A stretch of 14,771 nucleotides of DNA from Alphaproteobacteria bacterium (GTDB lineage: Bacteria > Pseudomonadota > Alphaproteobacteria > Sphingomonadales > Emcibacteraceae): the NCBI GenBank assembly GCA_030432815.1, contig JAUILB010000035.1, positions 1 to 14,771 on the forward strand, written 5' to 3'. Made by a program: the position numbers and the translations under genes. Below, in pieces: positions 1 through 6,001 of the stretch (the first letter of the stretch is position 1; every line of letters starts with the position of its first letter). Under the pieces are notes generated by a model. That model did no database searches, was not told the DNA's origin, and saw only the letters and a list, made by a program, of their open reading frames with translations.

Positions 1-351
1 TTCTGCGAGGGTATCAATGATCCATTGTTCCAGGTCAGCAATATATTTGCGAACGTCGCGGCCCCGTTTTTCGAGATCCAGCATCACATATACGACCCGT
101 TGACCCGGACCGTGATATGTATATTGCCCGCCACGTCCTGCATTATAAACCGGAAACTTATCCGGGGACAAAAGATCCGTATCTTTCGAGGATGTACCCG
201 CAGTATAAAGCGGTGGATGTTCAATAAACCATACAAGTTCTGGTTGGGTGCCCGCGCGGATATCCATCACCCGTTTTTCCATCAGTTCGAGCGCGTCTTC
301 ATAAGGAGTAAGCCCCTTACTTATTTTCCATTCGATCTCGTTGGTTTCCAT
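1..351 (-). CDS. lipB: Lipoyl(octanoyl) transferase LipB, N-terminal part (3' end cut by window edge)
   Basis: LipB moves the octanoyl group from acyl carrier protein to a lysine of lipoate-dependent enzymes such as the E2 subunits of 2-oxoacid dehydrogenases, the first step of cytoplasmic lipoate synthesis. Reading the reverse strand gives 117 codons with the family signatures: HPPLYTAG near residues 45-52, and the invariant GRGGQYTYHGPGQ block at 72-84, followed by a hydrophobic strand and a KRGRDVR segment at 95-101. The catalytic lysine and cysteine of the C-terminal half lie outside the window. The start is the ATG at 351, because an in-frame TAA lies eight codons upstream with no other ATG between. 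No strong ribosome-binding site is visible. The gene diverges from the FliN-like gene across about 100 bp. Family assignment is very secure. Confidence 0.95.
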   Translation of the reverse strand, partial: METNEIEWKISKGLTPYEDALELMEKRVMDIRAGTQPELVWFIEHPPLYTAGTSSKDTDLLSPDKFPVYNAGRGGQYTYHGPGQRVVYVMLDLEKRGRDVRKYIADLEQWIIDTLAE

Positions 352-385
352 ATGATGGGTATCTTCAAAAAATTAACCAAAAAAT

Positions 386-405
386 AACTGTAATGTTTCA
401 CAGTT
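386..405. promoter_or_regulatory. Inverted repeat between lipB and the fliN-like gene
   Basis: The arms AACTGT (386-391) and ACAGTT (400-405) are a perfect 6-bp inverted repeat around an 8-nt spacer. It sits in the roughly 100-bp region from which lipB and the fliN-like gene diverge, so it could be an operator or a small hairpin in the 5' leader of the plus-strand gene. Six-base arms also arise by chance in AT-rich DNA. No regulator can be named. Confidence 0.25.
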
Positions 406-451
406 GAGGTATATATTTATGCTGTATGAAGATTAATTACAAGAGACACCC

Positions 452-709
452 ATGTCACAAGCCATTGAAGATGTTGAAGTTGAACTGACCGTTGTACTGG
501 GTCAGAATATGATGCCGGTTAAACAACTACTGAAACTTGGCCGTGGTGCAGTAATTGAACTACAGGAACATTGTGACAGTCCGGTAAAAATATACGCCAA
601 CGGTGAACTTATCGCCAAAGGGGAAATTATGGTTTCTGGCGAAAATATTGGTATTACCTTACTTGAAGGCGTTAAAAGTTTCCGAGAGCTTGGCTTTATA
701 AAAAAATAA
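452..709 (+). CDS. fliN: Short FliN-like flagellar motor switch protein (SpoA/C-ring domain)
   Basis: This is an 85-residue protein made almost entirely of a SpoA (surface presentation of antigens) domain, the fold that builds the C-ring of the flagellar switch with FliM and FliG. Visible family features are the N-terminal VEVELTVVLG strand, the LLKLGRGAVIEL segment at 26-37, an IYANGELIAKGE hairpin at 47-58 and the C-terminal IGITLLEGV stretch. Classical FliN proteins (about 110-137 residues) have an N-terminal extension, so this is a short, domain-only form, as is common in some alphaproteobacteria. An AAGAG sequence 7 nt before the ATG is the likely ribosome-binding site. No other flagellar gene lies nearby, so it stands outside any flagellar operon seen here. 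A type III secretion C-ring homologue is the main alternative, but no secretion genes are present. Confidence 0.85.
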   Translation: MSQAIEDVEVELTVVLGQNMMPVKQLLKLGRGAVIELQEHCDSPVKIYANGELIAKGEIMVSGENIGITLLEGVKSFRELGFIKK

Positions 710-789
710 CGGCCCATCGTCGATTTCTATTGCTTAAGTTCCTTTCATTTGATAATCCACCTTCATTGTTTGCCAAACTACGAATATAT

Positions 790-877
790 GCGGTCGTGGC
801 GGAATAGGTAGACGCGCAGCGTTGAGGTCGCTGTGGGAGTTGATCCCGTGGAAGTTCGAGTCTTCTCGACCGCACCA
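790..877 (+). tRNA. tRNA-Leu (anticodon GAG)
   Basis: The acceptor arm GCGGTCG (790-796) pairs perfectly with CGACCGC (867-873), followed by discriminator A at 874 and an encoded CCA at 875-877. The anticodon stem CAGCG (817-821)/CGCTG (829-833) closes a seven-base loop, TTGAGGT, giving anticodon GAG at 824-826, which reads CUC/CUU leucine codons. The T arm is GGAAG (850-854)/CTTCT (862-866) with loop TTCGAGT. The long variable arm between 834 and 849 is the class II feature expected of tRNA-Leu. It lies alone between the fliN-like gene and the MBL-fold gene. No terminator hairpin, integrase or attachment-site duplication was seen after it. Confidence 0.97.
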
Positions 878-913
878 TCATTTAAAAAGAATTCACCTAT
901 AATTTCTCTGACC

Positions 914-943
914 TTGCGCCATACATGTGAAATGTAATATAAT
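914..943 (+). promoter_or_regulatory. Candidate sigma-70 promoter of the MBL-fold gene
   Basis: TTGCGC (914-919) and a consensus TATAAT (938-943) are separated by 18 bp, a normal sigma-70 spacing. Transcription would start near 950 and leave a leader of about 50 nt before the ATG at 1001. The match at -10 is perfect and at -35 partial. This is pattern recognition only. Confidence 0.5.
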
Positions 944-972
944 AACTCCTTTGAAAATATGAGTTGAGTGTT

Positions 973-997
973 TATCAGGTAGTAATATCAGGAGTAA
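973..997 (+). repeat. Imperfect tandem duplication that includes the ribosome-binding site
   Basis: TATCAGGTAGTAA (973-985) is followed directly by TATCAGGAGTAA (986-997), the same unit with one base deleted. The second copy contains the AGGAG ribosome-binding site (990-994), correctly placed 6 nt before the ATG at 1001. The first copy holds only AGG. It looks like a small slippage duplication that produced or improved the Shine-Dalgarno sequence. Confidence 0.6.
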
Positions 998-1000
998 TCT

Positions 1001-1801
1001 ATGTTTTTTCAGTCATTTAGAAACGCTGTTTGTGGTACTGCGGTGAGTTTTCTGTTGCTTGTTTCTGCACATGCACAGGATGTTTCGATAAATTTCATAG
1101 CCAACGGAAGCCTTCGAATTACAGATGGCGAATATGTTCTTTTTACAGATTTTCCCTATGTTTCAGCCGCTTTTGGGACAATGGCCTATACATATCCCTA
1201 CTTTGTTGAGGACGGTGAAAAAACAATCACATTAATCACAAACCGGATGGATGACCATTTTGATCCGGCAACATTTATGACGCTGGACTGGAAAATTGTT
1301 GCCCCGGCAGAGGTCGTGGGGGATTTGCAGGAAAGGTATTTTGCGGCAAACCAGGCGCGGGATCTTGTTGTTGCTGAACTTGAACGGAACCGTATCCTTG
1401 ATCAGGCACAAAACCCCGATACTCAGGTAAATGTTGTGCTGCCTGATCCGATAATTGAGCCAAATACAGTAGTGGTTGAAGAAAATCTGGTTGTTGGGCC
1501 AATGCATATTCAGGCGATTGAAACTAAGTCAGGTGAAACTGAACATTATTCCTATATTGTAGAATGGCATGGTAAAAAAATGTATTTCAGCGGTGATACC
1601 GGCGATACGGCGCATTTGATTAATCTGCCGGAAACGGATGTCGCGTTTTTATCACCGTGGCTTTATGAAAACGCCAGAAAAGAAAATGTGCTGCCGAATA
1701 CCAAAAATCTGGTAATCTACCAGCACAGGGACGGTGAGATTATCCCACGCTGCACAAATTGTTTTGTTCCTCAAAAAGGGCAATTAATACCTATCGATTA
1801 G
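1001..1801 (+). CDS. Exported metallo-beta-lactamase-fold protein with degenerate metal site
   Basis: This 266-residue protein has a hydrophobic signal peptide (about residues 8-22) with a probable cleavage after AHA at 23-25, so it is likely periplasmic. The body resembles the UlaG-like (beta-lactamase_2) branch of the MBL superfamily: an NGSLRITDGEYVLFTDFPY opening at 35-53, the metal loop at 81-86, a SYIVEWHGKKMYFSGDTGD strand-turn at 184-202 and a late histidine in YQHRDG at 240-245. The loop normally reads HxHxDH, but here it is N81-R-M83-D-D85-H86. Two site-1 histidines are lost, while the site-2 ligands D85, H86, D199 and H242 remain. It may be a one-metal enzyme or a non-catalytic relative. 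Residues 108-160 carry a helical insert, and a CTNC pair (251-254) lies near the end. The gene has its own probable promoter and a good AGGAG site. The fold is fairly sure; substrate and activity are unknown. Confidence 0.75.
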   Translation: MFFQSFRNAVCGTAVSFLLLVSAHAQDVSINFIANGSLRITDGEYVLFTDFPYVSAAFGTMAYTYPYFVEDGEKTITLITNRMDDHFDPATFMTLDWKIVAPAEVVGDLQERYFAANQARDLVVAELERNRILDQAQNPDTQVNVVLPDPIIEPNTVVVEENLVVGPMHIQAIETKSGETEHYSYIVEWHGKKMYFSGDTGDTAHLINLPETDVAFLSPWLYENARKENVLPNTKNLVIYQHRDGEIIPRCTNCFVPQKGQLIPID

Positions 1802-1909
1802 GTTTAATCGTAAAATCAAGCAAAAAAGTAATTTTTATTGTTGCGTTAGCGCTCAATATATTCTTTCATGTATCCCGAAAAAACAACAGATTATAAGGGA
1901 GATAAGATA

Positions 1910-3181
1910 ATGGAGTTGCCAATTAAACGCCATGCGCTAACCGGAATGGTATCTGCGTTTGCAATTATGATTGCCGGCTGTAGTGAACAGGGAAGCAGTG
2001 ACAATGAGATGGCTGCTGCGCAGGACAATAGTGTTGAAGCAATTCATGAACGCGTCATTACACTGGATACGCATATCGATATTCATGAGGACATGACGTT
2101 TGATCCGATTTACGATCCGGGTACGGATACACCGCAACAGGTGGATTTGAATAAAATGGAAGCTGGTGGTCTGGATAGTGGATTTTTCATTGTCTACGTA
2201 GGACAGGGACCACGTGATGAAGCGGGTTATGCACTTGCAGAAGAAAAAGCCCGTCGTAAATTTTCAGCTATTCGCCGAATGACAGAACATTATCCTGATC
2301 GTATTGGGTTTGCCCACTCACCTGACGAGTTTGATGCAATTGCTGCCAGTGGCCGCAAGGTCGCCACTATAGGGATCGAAAATGGTTATGTGATCGGCAG
2401 AAACCTTGATTTGATTGAAGAATATTACAATATGGGAGCCCGTTACATGACGCTTGCGCATAATGGTCATAATGACATTTGCGATAGTGCTACCCCGCTT
2501 GAAAGATTGGGTGATGAAGCAGAAGAACACGGCGGGGTAAGTGAATTCGGCTATAAGGTAATTGATGAAATGAACCGTCTTGGGATGATGGTTGATATTT
2601 CACATGTTTCTATCAATTGTATGATGCAGGCTACTGAATATTCGAAAGCACCGGTTATCGCATCTCATTCCGGTGTCTGGGAACTTTCGAAACATCAGCG
2701 GAACCTTAACGATGAACAACTAAAGGCGGTGGCTGCATCCGGCGGTGTGGTTCAAATTGTTGGGCTTGACGGGTTTGTAAAACATTATCCGGAGAAAGGG
2801 CCGGAAGTCGCCGCACTTCGTGAAGCAGTATATACTGCGGCGGGTGACAGCGAATGGGACGGTGCAAAACATGCGACCGACCCGGCTTATGTCGCAGGCA
2901 TGGAAGCAATAAATGCAAAATATCCACCAGCCAATGTCAGTGATTTTGTCGATCATATTGAATATGCCGTAAACCTTATCGGCATCGATCATGTTGGTAT
3001 CGTATCGGACTTTGATGGCGGCGGTGGTCTCTCCGGCTGGAATAGTGCGGCGGAAACCATGAATGTTACGGCAGAACTCGTTGCTCGTGGTTATACAGAA
3101 GAAGAGATTGCAAAAATCTGGAGCGAAAACACGCTTGCCTTATGGCGCCGGGTAGATGCCGTGGCAGCCACACTTCAGTAA
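1910..3181 (+). CDS. Membrane dipeptidase, peptidase family M19, lipoprotein
   Basis: M19 (renal dipeptidase) enzymes are binuclear zinc peptidases that split dipeptides, including ones with a C-terminal D-residue. The ATG at 1910 is preferred over an in-frame ATG 42 nt upstream, because AAGGGA (1895-1900) precedes it at good spacing and it places a lipoprotein signal at the N-terminus: hydrophobic residues 10-23 and lipobox I-A-G-C24. The mature protein should be lipid-anchored and periplasm-facing. All zinc ligands expected from human DPEP1 are present: H55 and D57 in DTHID, bridging E157 in IGIENG, H232 in VDISH, H253 in ASHSG and D367 in SDFDG. The block YMTLAHNGHNDICDS at 179-193 is also typical. 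The 423-residue length is normal for the bacterial family. It lies upstream of an M55 peptidase, which fits peptide or cell-wall-fragment degradation. The exact substrate is not known. Confidence 0.93.
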   Translation: MELPIKRHALTGMVSAFAIMIAGCSEQGSSDNEMAAAQDNSVEAIHERVITLDTHIDIHEDMTFDPIYDPGTDTPQQVDLNKMEAGGLDSGFFIVYVGQGPRDEAGYALAEEKARRKFSAIRRMTEHYPDRIGFAHSPDEFDAIAASGRKVATIGIENGYVIGRNLDLIEEYYNMGARYMTLAHNGHNDICDSATPLERLGDEAEEHGGVSEFGYKVIDEMNRLGMMVDISHVSINCMMQATEYSKAPVIASHSGVWELSKHQRNLNDEQLKAVAASGGVVQIVGLDGFVKHYPEKGPEVAALREAVYTAAGDSEWDGAKHATDPAYVAGMEAINAKYPPANVSDFVDHIEYAVNLIGIDHVGIVSDFDGGGGLSGWNSAAETMNVTAELVARGYTEEEIAKIWSENTLALWRRVDAVAATLQ

Positions 3182-3200
3182 AATAACAGGTGAATGATGA

Positions 3201-3242
3201 AAAAACCTCCTTATTAGTGTGTCTGATAAGGAGGTTTTTATT
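3201..3242 (+). terminator. Rho-independent terminator-like hairpin between M19 and M55 genes
   Basis: AAAAACCTCCTTAT (3201-3214) and ATAAGGAGGTTTTT (3226-3239) form a perfect 14-bp inverted repeat with an 11-nt loop. The right arm ends in a T run (TTTTTATTT). This has the form of an intrinsic terminator for the M19 gene, which stops at 3181. It ends only about 16-18 nt before the ATG of the M55 gene, leaving no room for a separate promoter downstream of it, so it may act as a partial terminator or attenuator inside an operon. Confidence 0.8.
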
Positions 3243-3257
3243 TAGGAGGGAACAATT

Positions 3258-4163
3258 ATGAAACTATCAAAATTCTTTTTAATTATTGTAGCAGCGTGTT
3301 TTTTTATATTGCCGTCTCGCGCGCAGGACAGCCTTAAAATTCATATTTCTGTTGACCTTGAAGGGATCGCAGGCGCAGTTACGGGTGAACAACTGGGCGT
3401 GGGTGGTTTTGAATATCAGCGCTTTCGTGAATTTGCGACGGCCGAAGCCGTTGCCGCAGTGGAAGCCGCATTTGAAGCCGGTGCGACGGAAGTACTTGTT
3501 GCCGATTCCCACGGTAATGGGCAAAATTTATTGATAGAAAAATTTCCTGAAAATGTGAAGGTCATCAGATCCTGGCCTCGTAAACTTGGCATGATGCAGG
3601 GAATTGAAGAAGGGGGATTTGATGGTGCTATTTACATTGGCTATCATTCAAGCACCGATTATATGACGGGTGTACGTGCACACACAAAATCAAGTGCATC
3701 GCTTACGAGTTTGAAGTTAAATGGAAAAGTTGCCGGTGAAAGTTATTTTAACGCTGCGATTGCCGGGGAATTCGGCACACCGATCATTATGATATCAGGT
3801 GATGACGCTGCAGTGGAAGAAGCGCAGGAAGCCATCGGCAATGGCTTGGAAGGGGCTATTGTTAAATGGGATTACAGCTTTCATTCGGCTAAGTCGCTTC
3901 ATCCCGAAGCATCCAAGAAACTGATTGCGGAAAAAACAAAGGCGGCAATTGCGCGCATTAAAGAATTTAAACCGCTTAAGCTTGAAGGTCCGATCACTAT
4001 GGATATCAGCTTTAAAAATTACCGTGTAAGTGAAGTACTTTCTTATTTGCCGCAATTTGAACGCATTGACAGTCATACTATCCGTTATGTCGGGCCGGAT
4101 ATGATTGATGTATCAACGGTTGCAACATTTATTACAAGTTATAGTATGGAACTATCACCATAA
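3258..4163 (+). CDS. Exported D-aminopeptidase, peptidase family M55 (DppA-like)
   Basis: M55 enzymes such as Bacillus subtilis DppA are zinc aminopeptidases that remove N-terminal D-amino acids from short peptides. Every DppA metal ligand has a counterpart here at a near-constant offset: D33 and E35 in SVDLEG, H85 in DSHG, H130 in GYH and E161 in GESYFNA. The active-site histidine of DppA corresponds to H142 in RAHT. Unlike cytoplasmic DppA, this 301-residue protein begins with a signal peptide (hydrophobic 6-19, probable cleavage after SRA at 20-22), so it should act in the periplasm. AGGAGG (3244-3249) is a near-perfect ribosome-binding site 8 nt before the ATG. It follows the M19 dipeptidase across a hairpin and is followed after 9 nt by a YajG-like lipoprotein gene. 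The family is certain; use on cell-wall peptides is inferred. Confidence 0.92.
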   Translation: MKLSKFFLIIVAACFFILPSRAQDSLKIHISVDLEGIAGAVTGEQLGVGGFEYQRFREFATAEAVAAVEAAFEAGATEVLVADSHGNGQNLLIEKFPENVKVIRSWPRKLGMMQGIEEGGFDGAIYIGYHSSTDYMTGVRAHTKSSASLTSLKLNGKVAGESYFNAAIAGEFGTPIIMISGDDAAVEEAQEAIGNGLEGAIVKWDYSFHSAKSLHPEASKKLIAEKTKAAIARIKEFKPLKLEGPITMDISFKNYRVSEVLSYLPQFERIDSHTIRYVGPDMIDVSTVATFITSYSMELSP

Positions 4164-4172
4164 GAGGATAAA

Positions 4173-4724
4173 TTGAAAAAAACCTTTATTTTAATCACTT
4201 GTATATTGATGGCATCCTGCGCGTCTTCGTCCCAGGATGCGAGGATCGAAATATTTCCCAATGTTACGGAATCAAATATCGGGAGTGGAACTATACTATC
4301 AATTACGGTCGATGATTCCAGGCCTTCAGGTATTATTGGAACGACGGGTGAAACAACACAAATTTATACCAGTCAGGACCTTTCGGAAACTATTGGTGTT
4401 GCCATGGTTGATGCTTTTTCAAAGCAGGGCTTCAGTGTAAGTGCAGCCAGTGATCCCGCTGCGGTCAGAATGATGGTTGCACTTGAAGATTTAAGTTATA
4501 CCCGCGATGGAAATCTTGTCACAACGACTGTAAACACAACTTCACGCATGAGAGTGACTCTGGAAGGTAAAAATTTCGGTAAAAATTACAGCAATTCTGA
4601 AGAGCGGGTAATCCCCTTTTCATCCAGTGAAGAAACCAATAATTCACAGCTGCGCAGTATTCTGGAAACAATAATTGAACGCATTGTTAATGATCAGGAA
4701 TTATTGGCAGCCGTAAAACGTTAG
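4173..4724 (+). CDS. YajG-like lipoprotein (TTG start)
   Basis: This 183-residue product begins with a clear lipoprotein signal: KK at 2-3, a hydrophobic stretch at 5-13 and lipobox M-A-S-C16. The mature part has YajG features: a beta-strand reading ILSITVDDSRPSGIIGT near 41-57, an amphipathic segment TIGVAMVDAFSKQGFSV (74-90), and a later long beta-rich region ending in a helix. YajG-type lipoproteins are envelope proteins of unknown biochemical function. Translation appears to start at TTG (4173), because this is the only start that yields the signal peptide, and AGAGG (4163-4167) overlaps the preceding stop codon. The 9-nt gap to the M55 gene implies co-transcription. The gene ends two bases from the convergent aminotransferase gene. 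The lipoprotein call is strong; the YajG assignment is good but rests on weakly conserved motifs. Confidence 0.75.
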   Translation: MKKTFILITCILMASCASSSQDARIEIFPNVTESNIGSGTILSITVDDSRPSGIIGTTGETTQIYTSQDLSETIGVAMVDAFSKQGFSVSAASDPAAVRMMVALEDLSYTRDGNLVTTTVNTTSRMRVTLEGKNFGKNYSNSEERVIPFSSSEETNNSQLRSILETIIERIVNDQELLAAVKR

Positions 4725-4726
4725 TT

Positions 4727-5842
4727 TTAGTTCATCACCGCCTTGAACGCTGCTAGGCATTTACTTACATTTTCCTCACATGCACTGTGGCCCATCAACC
4801 CTACGCGCCAGACCTTACCAGCAAGTGCACCAAGACCGGCCCCAATTTCCAGATTATGATCATTTAGAAGCTTGGTCCTGATGGCTGCTTCATCCGTGAT
4901 ATGATCCGGGATGATGATTGTATTCAGTTGCGGTAGCGCATATGCAGGATCGACCAGATATTTGATGCCCATTTCTTCAAATCCGGCGCGAAGTTTTGCA
5001 GACATGTCACGATGGCGTTTCCAGGAATTTTCAAGTCCTTCTTCCTTAAGGATAAGCAGGCTTTCATGAAGCGCATACATGGCATTAACAGGTGCCGTAT
5101 GATGGTACGATCTGCCGCCCGCGCCATCCCAATATCCCATAACAAGATTTAAATCCATGAACCAGCTTTGTACGGGTGTTTCACGGTTTTTTATTTTCGC
5201 TATTGCACGTTCATTAAAGCTAACGGGTGAAATTCCCGGCGGGCAGGATAGGCATTTTTGTGATCCTGAATAGATGGCATCGATACCCCAGCCATCAACA
5301 TCCAGTTCTGATCCGCCTAGAGATGTTACCGCATCAACAATTGTAAGACAGTCATGTTCACGTGCAAGTTCACAAAGTTTTTTTACATCAGAAGCAACAC
5401 CGGTTGACGTTTCTGCGGCTACAAATGCCAAAATTTTTGCATCGGGGTTTTTTACAAGTGCATCTTTCACTTTTTCAACAGAAACAGGCGTACCCCACTC
5501 ATCTTCAATAATGACTGCTTCGCCGCCACAGCGAACTACATTTTCAACCATTCTGGTGCCAAATACACCGTTTACGCAAACGATTACCTTGTCACCTTTT
5601 TCAATCAGGTTGACAAAACATGTTTCCATCCCCGCTGAACCGGGTGCAGAAACCGGGAAGGTAAGCTTATTTTCAGTTTTGAAAGCATAGCGGAGCAAAT
5701 CCTTTATTTCGTCCATCAATGTTTGAAATGCAGGATCAAGATGGCCGATAGTTGGGCGCGCCATTGCTTCAAGCACGCGTGGGGAAACATCTGAAGGGCC
5801 GGGACCCATTAAAGTTCGTATTGGTGGATTAAATGATGACAC
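4727..5842 (-). CDS. Class V aminotransferase: alanine-glyoxylate / serine-pyruvate type
   Basis: This PLP enzyme of 371 residues belongs to the AGXT/serine-glyoxylate aminotransferase group, which transfers amino groups between alanine or serine and glyoxylate or pyruvate in the cytoplasm. Visible features are the GPGPSDV motif (13-19), the GSAGMET cofactor-phosphate loop (68-74), the D170 that pairs with the pyridine nitrogen in IVDAVTSLGG, the Schiff-base lysine K196 in SGSQKCLSCPPG, the SYHHTAPVN segment (245-253), and a carboxylate-binding arginine, R346, in WRVGLMGHSA. The start is a GTG (5840-5842 on the reverse strand) with an AGAAGAAAG stretch about 12 nt upstream; the next in-frame ATG is codon 12 and would cut into the GPGP region. 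It is a single gene, divergent from mgtE. Related 2-aminoethylphosphonate or aspartate transaminases are less likely alternatives. Confidence 0.9.
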   Translation of the reverse strand: MSSFNPPIRTLMGPGPSDVSPRVLEAMARPTIGHLDPAFQTLMDEIKDLLRYAFKTENKLTFPVSAPGSAGMETCFVNLIEKGDKVIVCVNGVFGTRMVENVVRCGGEAVIIEDEWGTPVSVEKVKDALVKNPDAKILAFVAAETSTGVASDVKKLCELAREHDCLTIVDAVTSLGGSELDVDGWGIDAIYSGSQKCLSCPPGISPVSFNERAIAKIKNRETPVQSWFMDLNLVMGYWDGAGGRSYHHTAPVNAMYALHESLLILKEEGLENSWKRHRDMSAKLRAGFEEMGIKYLVDPAYALPQLNTIIIPDHITDEAAIRTKLLNDHNLEIGAGLGALAGKVWRVGLMGHSACEENVSKCLAAFKAVMN

Positions 5843-5883
5843 GTTGTATACTTTCTTCTGGTTATTTCAAAATCATGCGAAAT

Positions 5884-5904
5884 TTAGTCCATATATGGTG
5901 CTAA
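5884..5904. promoter_or_regulatory. Hyphenated palindrome between the aminotransferase gene and mgtE
   Basis: A perfect 10-bp palindrome, CCATATATGG (5889-5898), is flanked by TTAG (5884-5887) on the left and its complement CTAA (5901-5904) on the right, offset by one base. Its position midway in the 159-bp divergent intergenic region makes it a candidate operator. Which gene it serves and which protein binds cannot be told from sequence. Confidence 0.3.
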
Positions 5905-6001
5905 GAAAAGACTATATATTTGAAATACTGATATAAATTGTATAACTTGTTGACTGTAAAAGATTTTAAATCAGCAAAATAAACTGTTCCCAGGGGATAA
6001 A

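Noticed and set aside
25..387. A 120-codon plus-strand open frame at the left edge
   Set aside because: It runs antisense to lipB, whose reverse-strand translation shows unmistakable LipB motifs; the plus-strand product resembles no family.
696..881. A 61-codon minus-strand open frame over the tRNA
   Set aside because: It is the antisense of the tRNA-Leu gene and has no ribosome-binding site or family features.
878..1000. tRNA-Leu 3' end as an integration site for a genomic island
   Set aside because: There is no integrase, no repeated copy of the tRNA 3' end in the window, and the following genes look like ordinary chromosomal genes in base use.
1818..1850. A/T-rich stretch after the MBL-fold gene as a terminator
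   Set aside because: The A run and T run do not form a stable stem with any G-C content, so it cannot be supported as an intrinsic terminator.
1868..1909. Upstream ATG at 1868 as the start of the M19 gene
   Set aside because: It would add 14 polar residues before the lipoprotein signal and lacks a ribosome-binding site, whereas the ATG at 1910 has AAGGGA at the right distance.
5274..5690. A 138-codon plus-strand open frame inside the aminotransferase gene
   Set aside because: It is a serine/threonine-rich antisense shadow of a gene with full class V aminotransferase motifs.
5950..5980. TTGACT as the -35 of an mgtE promoter
   Set aside because: The -35-like hexamer is good, but no acceptable -10 hexamer is found at 16-18 bp spacing.
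5843..6001. Mg2+-sensing (M-box) riboswitch or other structured leader before mgtE
   Set aside because: The spacer is only 159 bp and AT-rich, it is shared with the divergent gene, and I could not recognise conserved riboswitch elements in it.
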